A DNA stretch of 64,000 nucleotides from an uncultured Methanolobus sp. (GCF_963667555.1 NZ_OY763421.1:761562-825561); one strand, 5' to 3'. Shown: positions 52,018 through 62,055, numbered from the stretch's first letter. Notes: generated from the letters alone by a model not told the origin. Translations and numbers: made by a program.

Positions 52018-53397
52018 ATGGCAATTAACAGATTCACATCAATGGCATACTCCGAAGCAGACGAAATGGTCTTCGGAACAGCAAAGAAACCTGTAAAAGC
52101 AGGTCTCGGTCTTGAGATCGGAGCAGGATACACAACCGCAGAAGTAAACTACGCACCAAGGCCAGAAGCCGGTGAGTCAATGGAGAAACTCGTAAACGAG
52201 TACCAGAGAATCACAAAAGACATCATGGCAAGAATGGTTCAGGTCGGTTTCCCATCCGTAGTACTTGAAACAGAGCACGTTCAGCAGATGACCAACAACC
52301 CATCATGGGGAGCAGCTGTTGCACACGCACAGAAGACCATCATGGAAGAGTACTATGAAGAATATGGAATCAAATGTGCACTGAGACACACCCCTGGTGA
52401 CATCAGAGAGCACAAAGAGTTCATGCAGCTCAGAGGCGACAAGATGACAGTGGTCATGGAGTCCTTCGACCAGATCGCAGAGAGCGGCGCAGACCTTCTC
52501 TCCATCGAATCAATGGGTGGAAAGGAAATCTTCGACTACGCAGTACTCAGGAACGATGTTCCAGGTATGCTCTACGCAATCGGCTGCCTTGGTACCATGG
52601 ACATGGACTACCTCTGGCAGGAGATCGCAAAGGTTGCACAGCAGAAGGGCGTAACCGCTGCTGGTGACACAGACTGTGCTCAGGCAAACACTGCAATGTT
52701 CATTGCAGGTGGTCTCCTTGACAAGAACCTTGCACACACCCTTGCAATCCTCGCAAGAGCAATCTCCGCTCCAAGATCACTCGCAGCATACGAGGCTGGC
52801 GCAGTAGGTCCAGGAAAGGACTGTGGATACGAGAACATCATCGTAAAGGCAATCTCCGGTATGCCAATGTCCTTTGAAGGTAAGACTTCAACCTGTGCAC
52901 ACTCTGATGTAATGGGTAACCTTATCATGCAGTGCTGTGACCTCTGGTCAAACGAGTCTGTTGAATACCACGGTGAATTCGGTGGTACAACTGTACAGTG
53001 CTGGTCCGAGTCCCTCAACTACGACTGTGCTCTCATGAACACAGCAATCAAGTCAGGAAACGAGAAGCTCCTCAGAGACCTCCTCATGGCTTCCGACAGA
53101 TTCAGAGACCCACAGTCATATGTCCTTGCATACGACAACGCATACACCGTCGGTGAGGCAATCGTAAAGGACTCTGACGACATCTTCCTCCGTGCAAAGA
53201 ACGCTGCAGTAGCATGCTGTGACCTCCTGAACAAGTCAGAGGGTCTTGAGATGACAAAGTTCGAGCTCGGTGCACTCGCAAAGGCAACCGCAGAACTCGA
53301 CGCAATCACCTCAGAATCCGAAACATTCATGAGCGAATGCATGGAGCGCTTCTCAAAGGAAGTTCCAGTATTCAAGCCAGAGAACTACGCACTCTAA
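52018..53397 (+). CDS. mtaB: Methanol:corrinoid methyltransferase MtaB
   Basis: A 459-residue TIM-barrel zinc methyltransferase that activates methanol and methylates MtaC. The zinc ligands described for MtaB (Glu164, Cys220, Cys269) all sit at the same numbers here: E in SIESMGG, C in GDTDCAQ and C in GKDCGYE. Length is typical. It starts 11 nt after mtaC with GGTGATT before the ATG and shares its skewed codon use. A strong terminator follows. Together the pair supports methanol-driven methanogenesis; mtaA is not in the window. Confidence 0.97.
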   Translation: MAINRFTSMAYSEADEMVFGTAKKPVKAGLGLEIGAGYTTAEVNYAPRPEAGESMEKLVNEYQRITKDIMARMVQVGFPSVVLETEHVQQMTNNPSWGAAVAHAQKTIMEEYYEEYGIKCALRHTPGDIREHKEFMQLRGDKMTVVMESFDQIAESGADLLSIESMGGKEIFDYAVLRNDVPGMLYAIGCLGTMDMDYLWQEIAKVAQQKGVTAAGDTDCAQANTAMFIAGGLLDKNLAHTLAILARAISAPRSLAAYEAGAVGPGKDCGYENIIVKAISGMPMSFEGKTSTCAHSDVMGNLIMQCCDLWSNESVEYHGEFGGTTVQCWSESLNYDCALMNTAIKSGNEKLLRDLLMASDRFRDPQSYVLAYDNAYTVGEAIVKDSDDIFLRAKNAAVACCDLLNKSEGLEMTKFELGALAKATAELDAITSESETFMSECMERFSKEVPVFKPENYAL

Positions 53398-53413
53398 ATT
53401 TGAAACAAGGACT

Positions 53414-53445
53414 AGAAGTTTTCTCAGGAAAACTTCTTTCCTTTA
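53414..53445 (+). terminator. Terminator of mtaCB
   Basis: A perfect 10-bp stem (AGAAGTTTTC at 53414-53423, GAAAACTTCT at 53428-53437) with loop TCAG, followed by T-rich sequence, 17 nt after the mtaB stop. Confidence 0.85.
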
Positions 53446-53536
53446 TATATTTACATTTCAAAAACGAAAAACAATCACAATTATCAATTCAAACTTAACT
53501 CCACAATTAAAGATCATAGGCTTTACAGAAAAAGGG

Positions 53537-53701
53537 TCATAATGCCATCAATTCTACCTCCAACTCCACAACCTTCATTTTATGGCAGTACCTAACACTT
53601 CCCTCTGTAAAGCCTTTGATATCTTCATACCTTTTCTCCTCACTTTTCTTCCATCTTTTCTTCACGATCTTACAGTTGTAGCAGGAGTACTTCTTTTTCA
53701 C
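53537..53701 (-). CDS. Small Cys/Lys-rich hypothetical protein
   Basis: A protein of about 54 residues starting with GTG 53701 (the frame is open to 53719). It begins KKKYSCYNCKIVKKRWKK and continues KRYEDIKGFTEGSVRYC, with a CxxC pair and a third cysteine followed by His, consistent with a tiny zinc-binding protein. The basic and charged composition suggests nucleic-acid contact. No clear ribosome-binding site or partner gene was seen, so it may be spurious, but codon positions look coding. Confidence 0.45.
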   Translation of the reverse strand: MKKKYSCYNCKIVKKRWKKSEEKRYEDIKGFTEGSVRYCHKMKVVELEVELMAL

Positions 53702-53883
53702 AGTGAGAAATGTCCGCACTTAAAAGTGTTTAAATGATATTTCTAATTTTAATAATATATTGAATGAATTAATGCAGATCTCTCGCAGACAATCCAGTAT
53801 CCTGTGAATGGCTGTCATCTCCGGCAAAAATACTTTTACTTGTATGTGGGCGAACTGATGAATCTCTGTTAGAGGTGGAAATG

Positions 53884-55218
53884 ATGTGGAAGCGAATATC
53901 CTATTTGCAGAAGAATCTTGTATACAGCATACCCTTGTTTATGATACTTGGAATAATATTTGGTTATAAATATGATCCTTCCTTTTTGAAAGCACTTATT
54001 ATTCCTCTAACATTTCTCATGGTATATCCCATGATGGTAAATCTCCAGATAAAAAAAGTATTTTCCAGAGGTGATATGAAAGTACAGGTTGCAACTCAGT
54101 TTATTAACTTTGCAATTATTCCATTCTTAGCTTTCGGACTTGGAAGAATATTCTTTGCAGATAATCCATTGGTTGCATTGGGTCTTCTTCTTGCATCGTT
54201 GCTTCCAACAAGCGGGATGACCATCTCGTGGACAGGTTTTGCTAAAGGTAACCTTAATGCTGCGATCAAAATGACTGTAATAGGTCTTATTGTAGGTTCA
54301 CTGGCAACTCCCCTGTATGCTAAATGGTTAATGGGTGCGGTTGTTGAGATCCCGCTGCTGGAAGTTTTCAAACAAATTGCTCTAATTGTATTTTTGCCCA
54401 TGGTTGCGGGGTTTGCCACTCAGCGCTATATAATATGGAAATATGGGGAGGCAAAATATCATAAAGATATCAAAAACAAATTTCCAATGCTTTCAACACT
54501 TGGAGTTCTGGGAATAGTATTTGTTGCAATGTCCCTCAAGTCTAAAACAATAATATCCCAGCCTTCAATGCTTATAGAGCTTCTAATACCTCTTGCAATA
54601 TTCTATGCCCTGAACTTCATACTCAGTACACTGGTTGCGAAACTAGCTTTCAGCAGAGAAGACGGTATTGCTCTTGTCTATGGAACGGTCATGCGTAATC
54701 TTTCAATTGCTCTTGCCCTTGCAATGGCAGTATTTGGAACACAGGGTTCTGATATAGCCATGATCATTGCACTTGCCTATATAATACAGGTCCAATCTGC
54801 TGCATGGTATGTCAAATTCACGGATGTTATATTCGGAGGAGCAATAGACAGAGCACAGGATATCATGGAAGAAGGGATCTTTGCACTTCATGATGAATCA
54901 ACCCTGCATGCTGCAATAAAACTGCTTGACGAGGAACACATCCACTCGATTGCTGTCCTGAACAAAGATAACGAACCGTTTGGAACGCTCAGCTCTGAAA
55001 TGATCATTAATCTCCTGGCAGATGGTGTTTCAATGAACGAGAAACTGAATGCAGTAAAGTTGCATCCAATATTGAAAATAGAAGAACGACTTCCGCTCAA
55101 GGAGGTAATTTCCATGATGAAAAGACAACATGAATATAAGGCACTGATAATTGACAATAAAGGAAATTACAGGGGCGTGATCACTGAATCAGACATAATG
55201 GGCAAAATAAACGAATAA
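53884..55218 (+). CDS. ACR3/BASS-type transporter fused to CBS domains
   Basis: A protein of about 444 residues. Residues 10-325 form ten membrane segments of the bile acid/arsenite (BASS/ACR3) type, with LLPTSGMTISWTGFAKGN at the position of the conserved helix-breaking motif. The usual cysteine of ACR3 arsenite exporters is absent, so arsenite is not a secure substrate. Residues 325-444 form a CBS pair (DIMEEGIFALHDESTLHAAIKLL, then GTLSSEMI and KGNYRGVITESDIMG), which may bind a nucleotide and gate transport. AGAGGTG lies six bases before ATG 53884 (53881 is also possible). Confidence 0.75.
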   Translation: MWKRISYLQKNLVYSIPLFMILGIIFGYKYDPSFLKALIIPLTFLMVYPMMVNLQIKKVFSRGDMKVQVATQFINFAIIPFLAFGLGRIFFADNPLVALGLLLASLLPTSGMTISWTGFAKGNLNAAIKMTVIGLIVGSLATPLYAKWLMGAVVEIPLLEVFKQIALIVFLPMVAGFATQRYIIWKYGEAKYHKDIKNKFPMLSTLGVLGIVFVAMSLKSKTIISQPSMLIELLIPLAIFYALNFILSTLVAKLAFSREDGIALVYGTVMRNLSIALALAMAVFGTQGSDIAMIIALAYIIQVQSAAWYVKFTDVIFGGAIDRAQDIMEEGIFALHDESTLHAAIKLLDEEHIHSIAVLNKDNEPFGTLSSEMIINLLADGVSMNEKLNAVKLHPILKIEERLPLKEVISMMKRQHEYKALIIDNKGNYRGVITESDIMGKINE

Positions 55219-55324
55219 ATGAGTTATTCTCATGCATGAGAATATTTTCCTCCTTTTTTTTCAGGTTCGTTCAAATCTATGCTTCATTTCTGCAATTCAG
55301 GTTCATGCCGTATCCTGTTATCAC

Positions 55325-55684
55325 TTACAGTTTTCTGAATCCGTATTCTCCTTTTCTTTTCTCGATCACATCACCAACTCCCCACTCAGGTCCAAGCTCC
55401 ATCTTCTTCACTTTACCGTTGTCCAGCTTCACGTATGCGTAAGTCTTGTATTCCTCATAGGTCGCTATAACCCTGCCTTCATCATCATATTCTTTTTGAG
55501 TATAACTTTCCTCTTTGAATTCAGTGATGACACCTTTCCAGCTTTCGTTCATCTTCTGACGATATAACAGCACCCCGAACGATACTGCAATTGCAGCTCC
55601 AAGGGCAGCCAGCGGCTCTCTTGTAAGCACATATATAACTGCTACAAAGATCACTGCAAAAATAATTCCTGCATATTTTTTCAT
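55325..55684 (-). CDS. Hypothetical membrane protein, 119 aa
   Basis: Two N-terminal membrane helices (AGIIFAVIFVAVIYVL and LAALGAAIAVSFGVLLY) are followed by a soluble domain of about 70 residues with a small beta-rich pattern (WKGVITEFKEESYTQKEYDDEG, then TYAYVKLDNGKVKKMELG). The start ATG 55684 is firm, with CAGGAGGTATC upstream. Not recognised as a named family. It faces the transporter gene convergently and the cohesin/PKD gene divergently. Confidence 0.7.
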   Translation of the reverse strand: MKKYAGIIFAVIFVAVIYVLTREPLAALGAAIAVSFGVLLYRQKMNESWKGVITEFKEESYTQKEYDDEGRVIATYEEYKTYAYVKLDNGKVKKMELGPEWGVGDVIEKRKGEYGFRKL

Positions 55685-55903
55685 GATACCTCCTGACTGA
55701 TGCAAATAGCTCAAAAGGACAAATCCCTATTTGATTATAATTGTATTGTCTGTCAGGTAGTTTCATGATATCTCTTCCAGAAACCAGCTAGAAAAAAAGA
55801 AACAGTCTATGTACATGCAATCATATTTCATGTACACATATTGAGGTTTAATACTCATTATCCTAATATGCACAAGCAAACTACCTACATTATGGTGCTT
55901 TTT

Positions 55904-56962
55904 ATGTTTATTAAAAAACGTTCAAGTTCATTTATTTTCCTTGTTCTCCTATTAGTGGCTGCTTTGCTAACAGCCGGCAATACCAGTTCAGCCGGGCTTT
56001 CTGTCAGTGAAATAAGCGTCACACCATCCAGTTACCAGGTTGGACCGGGAAGTACATTTACGATCGATATTGACATTGATCCGGTCACTCCTGTATCAGG
56101 CGTACAGTTTGATCTCTTGCTTCCATCATCCGGTTTTTCAGTAGTCAGTGTTAATGAAGGAGACCTGTTCTCCCAATCAGGAGCTTCTGTGGCTTTTGAA
56201 TTAAAGAATACTCCTTCATCATCTTCTTCGGGAACAGTTTATTCAGCAGTCCTTGGAAACCTGTCAGCCACTGAAGCCGGCACAGTTGCAGAAATAACCG
56301 TTGTTGCAGGAGAAGAAGTCGGAGCTTATGAAATAGGTCTTAACAATGTGATAATGAGTGATACAGCTTCAAATCCTATGGAGTTTGTTTCTAATTCTGC
56401 AAACATAATTGTGGACGCAAAACCCCTCTTAAGCGATCCGGGACTGGTTCAGGTTACTGAGAACAACCTTCTTGATCTGACATTACAGGCAGTGGACGCA
56501 GATGAGGATATACTTACATTCTCAATGAATTCTCTTCCAGAAGGTGCATCTTTTGACGAGTCTACTGGCAATTTATTATGGACGCCAGATCCTGCACAGG
56601 TAGGCGAGTATTCTATTGATGTTTCAGTAACCGATGGTTATCTCAGTGATACAATGGTCCTTACAATTGAAGTCCTTCCATCTGATCTGCCACCAGTTGC
56701 GTGTGCAAATGGTCCTTATACAACAAGGATTGGTAAAAAGATAAAATTGACAAGCACGGGTTCATATGACCCTGACGGAACTATAATGTCATACATCTGG
56801 GATTTCGGAGACGGCAGTACTGCAGTCGGTGCAACTCCTTTCCACACATATACCATGACAGGGGTTTACACAGTAACACTAACTGTAATGGACAACGCCG
56901 GAAATACTGATACCGATGTGACAACAGTAACATCTGAGAGCTTCTTTAAGTATTACTTTTGA
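55904..56962 (+). CDS. Secreted cohesin-like/PKD surface protein
   Basis: A protein of about 352 residues with a signal peptide ([22 protein letters not shown]). A cohesin-like domain follows (residues about 30-165, [20 protein letters not shown] and [19 protein letters not shown]). Next come a cadherin-like Ig fold ([20 protein letters not shown]) and a PKD domain ([19 protein letters not shown]). It ends 12 residues after the PKD, with its stop codon immediately before the IS5-type element. The tail has no membrane anchor; one may have been lost at the insertion. ATG 55904 follows GGTGC. Confidence 0.75.
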   Translation: MFIKKRSSSFIFLVLLLVAALLTAGNTSSAGLSVSEISVTPSSYQVGPGSTFTIDIDIDPVTPVSGVQFDLLLPSSGFSVVSVNEGDLFSQSGASVAFELKNTPSSSSSGTVYSAVLGNLSATEAGTVAEITVVAGEEVGAYEIGLNNVIMSDTASNPMEFVSNSANIIVDAKPLLSDPGLVQVTENNLLDLTLQAVDADEDILTFSMNSLPEGASFDESTGNLLWTPDPAQVGEYSIDVSVTDGYLSDTMVLTIEVLPSDLPPVACANGPYTTRIGKKIKLTSTGSYDPDGTIMSYIWDFGDGSTAVGATPFHTYTMTGVYTVTLTVMDNAGNTDTDVTTVTSESFFKYYF

Positions 56963-57855
56963 GGCTCTGTATAAATCCTTATTTTGACAATAAGTATAGC
57001 CTTGACATACCTGTCAAGGTTATGCACTAATAATTTGAATTTGACTTCTTTTAGTTGATTCCAATACCTTTTTGCCCTTATTTCTTCACCATATTTTCTT
57101 TTCAAAACAGAGAACATCGTTTCAACCAAGTTTCTGTTATGATACAATTCTCTGTTAAATTCCCGTTCCATTTTTCTACGGTACTTTCCTTTGATCCTTT
57201 TCCTCTTTCTTTGTCTCAAAGGAATCATAGTAATAGAATTCAGTTGTTCTCTCACTATTAAATGTATGTCTTCTGAATCGTATCCTTTGTCCATTACATA
57301 ATACTTGGATTTATGATTCTTATGGCATTGCTGAAGCAATGCCATTGCATGCTTTGCATCATGAACAGGTTTATCTGATATTTTGAAACCTGTAATTATG
57401 AACTTTTCAGTATCAGCAGAGATACTTGTTTTTAGGAAAGATCTTCGTTTCTTTCCTGTACGCAAGGAATAATAGTAGCTACAATGTCCACTTGTAAATC
57501 CACTTGAATCAATAGCAGTGATCTCTATCCTTTCTCCACGAGAATAAAACCGTTTTAGTGTTTGTTGCAATAATCCACTAAAATAGACAGAGTTAAGTCT
57601 TGTAATGAGTTTATGAAGAGTCGTAAAATGTGGTACTTGTTTTAGTCCAATTTTCTCTTTGATTTTATCCATTACTTCTACAATTTCAATTATATCTCGA
57701 TAATCCTCGTTAAGATATTCTTTCAACAAAACCAATGTCAAGAGCTGGTGCTGAGTATATTTCCTCTTAGAATATTTGCAACTATAGATTTGAAGGTGTG
57801 AGTTTCCTGATACAGCTTGCGCTGTATCAACAAACTTTAAGTACTTATTAGACAA
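56953..57855 (-). CDS. IS5-like transposase
   Basis: A 300-residue DDE transposase. The first catalytic Asp is in [16 protein letters not shown], the second in [14 protein letters not shown], and the Glu in [17 protein letters not shown]. The central [21 protein letters not shown] is typical of IS5/ISH-type enzymes. The reading frame has no stop within the element; it continues through the left inverted repeat and ends at a TAA in the flanking host DNA. The start codon appears to be TTG 57855 after GGGAATGATT. No internal damage was seen. Confidence 0.85.
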   Translation of the reverse strand: MSNKYLKFVDTAQAVSGNSHLQIYSCKYSKRKYTQHQLLTLVLLKEYLNEDYRDIIEIVEVMDKIKEKIGLKQVPHFTTLHKLITRLNSVYFSGLLQQTLKRFYSRGERIEITAIDSSGFTSGHCSYYYSLRTGKKRRSFLKTSISADTEKFIITGFKISDKPVHDAKHAMALLQQCHKNHKSKYYVMDKGYDSEDIHLIVREQLNSITMIPLRQRKRKRIKGKYRRKMEREFNRELYHNRNLVETMFSVLKRKYGEEIRAKRYWNQLKEVKFKLLVHNLDRYVKAILIVKIRIYTEPQK

Positions 57856-57963
57856 AACACAATCATTCCCTTTGTGTTTTTGGTAGCAGAGAATATTCAG
57901 GGGATTTATCCTTTTTAAATTAATAGGTCAAAATAAAATTCAAAGTAGGTTTTCTACAGAGCC
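56963..57963 (-). mobile_element. IS5-like insertion sequence
   Basis: A ~1.0 kb element with inverted ends. The left end begins GGCTCTGTATAAATCCT and the right end read inward begins GGCTCTGTAGAAAACCT. It carries one transposase gene on the minus strand. The same ends occur in repeat copy G (43 kb), and fragments of this element occur at 60688-60776 and 61937-62055. Flanks do not show a clear target duplication. Confidence 0.8.
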
Positions 57964-58253
57964 TTAGAATCTGTTAAACTTTATTACATTAATAATAGAA
58001 CTAGTCAGAAAAGAGCGATGTAGAATATCTTCAATTCTAACAGTTCGAAGCATCTATGAATGTTCTAACTGTGTACAGTATGTTGATTCTTTTTGTCAAG
58101 TTTAGACTATAGCTGTTGACCTCAAGCGGATTTTACAGGATTACATCGATCAAAAGTTATGAACCTTTTGTTTTTATATTATTGTGTCAATTATATATAT
58201 CTGATTGATGGTTTCGCCCCTGATATCACCGAGCATAAAAAAACAGAGGAAAT

Positions 58254-59759
58254 ATGAAACAAAAGGAGTGGAAATATCGACATGCATACAACCTTTTGCA
58301 TGGAATAATGGAAAGCCCCAAAGATATCTCTATATTAGCTCTTGATAGAAATTACCAATACCTTGTATTCAACAAAAGTCATCAAGTTATAGCGGAACAA
58401 ATATGGGGAGCAAAGATTGCGGTTGGTGCCAGCTTTCTCACTTACATCAAGGATCCTTCAAACAGAGAAAAAGCAAAAGTGAATTTTGACAGGACACTTG
58501 CAGGTGAATCATTCACAATTATTGAAGAATATAGAGATATATTACTTAAAAGACATTGGTATGAGAACGTGTTCAGTCCTCTTAAGGACGATGAAGGGAA
58601 TGTTATAGGTCTCACAGTATTTTTAACAGATATTAGTAAACTCAAAAAAAATGAGATTAAAATTGCCGAAGAAGGTGTCAGAAGACGTGTTCTCATAGAA
58701 CAATCCAGTGACGGTATCGTTGTCCTCGGCAAGGATGGAAAAGTTTTTGAAGCAAATCATAAATATGCAGAGATGCTTGGTTATTCACAGGAAGAGGTCC
58801 TTTCTTTGCATATATGGGACTGGGACGCACAGTTCACACGTGATGAATTAGAGAATATGCGTAGTAATATTGATGTGAAGGGCGACCACTTTGAGACTAT
58901 ACATCGTCGCAAGGACGGTACTCTTTTTGATGTTGAAATTAGTTCAAATGCAGCCATGTTTGGAGAACAGAAACTAATTTTTTGCGTATGCAGAGATATT
59001 ACAGAACGCAAAAAGGCAGAGAAGGAATTGCTGCATGCTAAACTGGAAGCTGAATCTGCTAATAGGGCAAAGTCTCAGTTCATTGCGAACATGAGCCATG
59101 AATTAAGGACTCCACTTAATTCAGTAATTGGTTTTTCAGATATATTGAGTAGTAACATGGGTGGTGAACTGACAGAGAACCAACTCAGATATGTCACTTA
59201 TATCAATGAAACTGGTAAGCATCTTCTAGAGATCATAAACGATATTCTCGATCTGTCACTAATAGAGGCAGAAAAAATGGAATTAGACTGCGAGACATTT
59301 TCTGTTAAGGAAATACTCGATAAGCTTGTTAATCAGATGACACCTATGGCATCAGAGAAAAATATCAGTATTACAGTTGATAATAAAATCCAGCCAGACG
59401 AAATTGTCGCTGACATACTGAAATTCAAACAGATTATGTACAACCTGCTCAGCAATGCCATTAAGTTCACCCCTGATAAAGGCAAAGTTTCTGTTACTGC
59501 AATAAAAATAGATAATGAGGTACAGATTTCAGTATCAGATACAGGGGTTGGTATTCCAGAACAATGGCTGGAACATATATTCACTCCATTCGTGCAGGTC
59601 AATGGATCGCACACAAGAAGATACGGTGGGACTGGATTGGGGCTTTCTATTGTAAAGCATTTTGTTGAAATGCACAAAGGGAATATCTGGGTAACGAGCG
59701 AAGAAGGTAAGGGAAGTACGTTTACGTTCACAATTATAGTTCCTGATACTACTAACTGA
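58254..59759 (+). CDS. PAS-PAS sensor histidine kinase
   Basis: A 501-residue soluble kinase. The first PAS-like domain (residues about 10-125) precedes a second (about 140-260, RRVLIEQSSDGIVVLGKDGKV). Then comes a phosphoacceptor domain with H282 (ANMSHELRTPLNSVIGFSD) and an HATPase with N (LLSNAIKFTPD), G1 (DTGVGIPEQW), F (FTPFVQVNGSH) and G2 (GGTGLGLSI) boxes. All key residues are present. It would phosphorylate a receiver; none follows. The ATG follows AGAGGAAAT. No transmembrane segment, so the signal is cytoplasmic. Confidence 0.9.
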   Translation: MKQKEWKYRHAYNLLHGIMESPKDISILALDRNYQYLVFNKSHQVIAEQIWGAKIAVGASFLTYIKDPSNREKAKVNFDRTLAGESFTIIEEYRDILLKRHWYENVFSPLKDDEGNVIGLTVFLTDISKLKKNEIKIAEEGVRRRVLIEQSSDGIVVLGKDGKVFEANHKYAEMLGYSQEEVLSLHIWDWDAQFTRDELENMRSNIDVKGDHFETIHRRKDGTLFDVEISSNAAMFGEQKLIFCVCRDITERKKAEKELLHAKLEAESANRAKSQFIANMSHELRTPLNSVIGFSDILSSNMGGELTENQLRYVTYINETGKHLLEIINDILDLSLIEAEKMELDCETFSVKEILDKLVNQMTPMASEKNISITVDNKIQPDEIVADILKFKQIMYNLLSNAIKFTPDKGKVSVTAIKIDNEVQISVSDTGVGIPEQWLEHIFTPFVQVNGSHTRRYGGTGLGLSIVKHFVEMHKGNIWVTSEEGKGSTFTFTIIVPDTTN

Positions 59760-60047
59760 GGAGAAATTGTAGAGAAAGCCATTGAGAATATTGACAGGTT
59801 CAGTGAGAAATACCGGATATCTCAGTTCATCTTGGACAAGGATATTGGAAAGCGAATGATGATGGAAATGGCTTGAAACTATTTATGCCATATTAGGAAA
59901 AAAGCCATGTCAATATATGTTTGATAATATATAATTTATATGTATAAGCTCGTTTCAAAATATAAATACAACTTAATGCAATAGTTATATGAGAGTTTGG
60001 ATTGCTTTAAGTCCTAAACTGCGCATAACCAAGAAAGGGGAGTATAC
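59760..60047. other. Short gap with a coding remnant
   Basis: A 36-codon open stretch (about 59766-59876, ending KRMMMEMA then stop) follows the kinase but lacks a start codon at a usable distance from GGAG. It may be a decayed gene end. The rest is AT-rich, with TATA-like ATATATAATTTATATG near 59930. Confidence 0.35.
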
Positions 60048-60635
60048 ATGGAACATGATGAAATCATTAACGATGTAAGAAATGCTATTGCCCGTATAAA
60101 GGGGGTAGAAACTACCTATTTACTCAGTGAAGATGATCAGGAGATTGTCAGGGAACTTGAGAAGAAGGCTGATGAGATGACCCTGCTGGGACTTGGCAGG
60201 GGAGATAATAAAGGTGTAAAAGCTGTCCTGAAAAATAATGTGATTTTCGCATTCACCACAAATATGGATTTCAATTGGCCTGAAGGACCAAGTGTTATCC
60301 TGATGCATGACGATCGTATTGTAGGCCAGAGCCTTGACGATGAAGCTAAACTGGAGGAAATGAGGTCATGCAAGGATAAATTATTGATCGGTAACATTGT
60401 AATATATGACACAAGTGTCTTAAAAGGAATGGATGCCAAGACAAATCCACTGATCGTTGTATTACCTGCAAAGTCCTGTAAAGAGGTAGAGTGTGTAGAT
60501 AAGGTATGTAATGTAGTCCTCGCATCACCATCCACGCCAAGCGATGAATATCTAAAAGGAAAAATGGGACTTGAGTGTCTCCACGGGAAAGGTACTTTCC
60601 TGCTGGGATTTGATTTTGATTCCTCGGCTCTGTAG
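60048..60635 (+). CDS. Hypothetical protein, 195 aa
   Basis: Not recognised. A soluble acidic protein with a helical N-terminus (DEIINDVRNAIARIKGVETTYLL) and a more beta-like middle (VIFAFTTNMDFNWPEGPSVILMHDDRI). Four cysteines cluster near residues 145-180 (KSCKEVECVDKVC and LECLHG), which could bind a metal. AAAGGGGAG lies before the ATG. It has its own promoter-like region and no operon partner; a right-end fragment of the IS5-type element follows. Confidence 0.6.
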   Translation: MEHDEIINDVRNAIARIKGVETTYLLSEDDQEIVRELEKKADEMTLLGLGRGDNKGVKAVLKNNVIFAFTTNMDFNWPEGPSVILMHDDRIVGQSLDDEAKLEEMRSCKDKLLIGNIVIYDTSVLKGMDAKTNPLIVVLPAKSCKEVECVDKVCNVVLASPSTPSDEYLKGKMGLECLHGKGTFLLGFDFDSSAL

Positions 60636-60687
60636 AATACCTACTTTGAGTATTATTTTAGCTTTCAATTTAAAAAATAAATCTATT

Positions 60688-60776
60688 GGGTTTTTGGTGG
60701 CAGATAACATCTAGGGTATTTACCCTTTTCTAAATAGTAGATGAAAATAGAATAGGAAGTAGGGTTTCTACAGAGC
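60688..60776. mobile_element. IS5-like right-end remnant
   Basis: GTTTTTGGTGGCAGATAACA through AGTAGGGTTTCTACAGAGC follows the right end of the intact element (57872-57963) with scattered substitutions. No transposase remains. Confidence 0.65.
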
Positions 60777-60823
60777 TACTTTTGATAATACTTAAATAAA
60801 AAATAGTTTAATGTCAGAAGGCT

Positions 60824-61867
60824 TCAAGCCTCCTGCCATCCTGTTTCTGTAAGTGTTTCAACAGCACTTTCTTTTACTTTTATTGTGTACTGACAGTTTC
60901 CATCATCAAGGCTTTCCTGGCTCATTTCTGACACTTCAATGTTATATACAGTGCCAAAATATGCGATCGCAAGTTCTTCCCCGGTTGGTTCTTTGAAGAA
61001 ATTGATATTTCCTTCTGCATACCATATCTGCCATGGCGTTTCGTTGCATTTCATTTCCTCTGATACCATAGTGATAGTCTGTTCCAGCATTACCTGACTC
61101 ACTTCATCCCAGACACCGTCAATTGTTGCGGTTATCACATTCCAGTTGTAAAGAACCACTTCAATATCGTGTTCAGTTATTACCTGAGTTATCATTTCTC
61201 CGGATCTGTTTCCATAGCCGCCGTGGCTGCTTGTGAATGTATAGGTTAGTGTAGATTCACCGGGATTCTCTGTGCTTAACTGATAATCTGTGAATTCAAG
61301 ATCAGAGCCATCAAAACTGTAAGTTGGTGCATTAATTATCCATTCACTGGCAGTTTCTTTAGCTTCGTCTTCAGTAGGCGCGATTACATATTCTATTAGT
61401 TTAATTAGCTCATCGTTTATTTTGTTCAGGCCATCCGGCATATATTCGGAAGCATATGGTTCAACCTTGACAACTTTTGTAGTATCGCCCTGCATAACCT
61501 GGATCTCAAGTGTGCCTGTGTCCGCGACGATAGGCATGCCATCTTCGGGTTCATAGAGTTCATCCATTTCCATGAAGTTGTTGTCATTAAAAAGAGAAAT
61601 TAGTTCTTCTCTGGTCTTCTGGTCAATAGGTTTGACATATCTGGCTGTCAGTTCATCCTGATAATTGTAATAGCTGAATTCCACGTCAGTTGAATTTACA
61701 ATCATCCTTTGAACTGCCATTTCAGGTAGTGTGTAAGCACCGTATGAAAGGCGCACTATTGTAGCATCATCAGACACTGCATTTTCATTAGTATCGTTCT
61801 GCACTTCAGTGCAGCCAGCACTTATTAGAAAAAGTGCGAGTAATAAAATAGTTATCAGTTTCTTCAA
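60824..61867 (-). CDS. Lipoprotein, 347 aa
   Basis: A lipoprotein with signal sequence KLITILLLALFLISAGC and anchor Cys20. The mature part is acidic, with one domain around residues 35-150 (VRLSYGAYTLPEMAVQRMIVN, then KVVKVEPYASEYMP) and a second from about 165 (DEAKETASEWIINAPTYSFDG, then LTYTFTSSHGGYGNRSGEM). The second half resembles small secreted domains that recur in methanogen lipoproteins, but I cannot name the family. GGGAGGGTTATT precedes the ATG. It is bracketed by fragments of one insertion-sequence family. Confidence 0.7.
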   Translation of the reverse strand: MKKLITILLLALFLISAGCTEVQNDTNENAVSDDATIVRLSYGAYTLPEMAVQRMIVNSTDVEFSYYNYQDELTARYVKPIDQKTREELISLFNDNNFMEMDELYEPEDGMPIVADTGTLEIQVMQGDTTKVVKVEPYASEYMPDGLNKINDELIKLIEYVIAPTEDEAKETASEWIINAPTYSFDGSDLEFTDYQLSTENPGESTLTYTFTSSHGGYGNRSGEMITQVITEHDIEVVLYNWNVITATIDGVWDEVSQVMLEQTITMVSEEMKCNETPWQIWYAEGNINFFKEPTGEELAIAYFGTVYNIEVSEMSQESLDDGNCQYTIKVKESAVETLTETGWQEA

Positions 61868-61936
61868 TAATAACCCTCCCGTTATTATATTGCTTCGTTG
61901 CTTCTATATTATTGTTCTTATTGTTCGTACTGTCTT

Positions 61937-62055
61937 TCTGACAATAAGCATGCCTGAAATAACTGATTGGTGAATGTATGTCTTCTGAATCGTAACTTTT
62001 GTCAGATGGTACCTTGATATGTGATTTTGATAAAGCAGTTCCAGGAATACTTGTT
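61937..62055. mobile_element. IS5-like left-end and internal remnant
   Basis: TTTCTGACAATAAGCATGCC matches the inner left end of the intact element, and AATGTATGTCTTCTGAATCG matches its transposase region (57259-57280), with the DNA between missing. It is a deletion remnant in the same orientation as the intact copy. Confidence 0.65.

Noticed and set aside
51242..53397. In-frame amber codon for pyrrolysine, as in methylamine methyltransferase genes
   Set aside because: Both mta genes are uninterrupted, and methanol enzymes do not use pyrrolysine; no split frame elsewhere matched methylamine methyltransferases.
55904..56962. Cohesin/PKD gene clearly truncated by the insertion sequence
   Set aside because: The stop codon lies in DNA outside the element, so truncation cannot be shown without the empty site.
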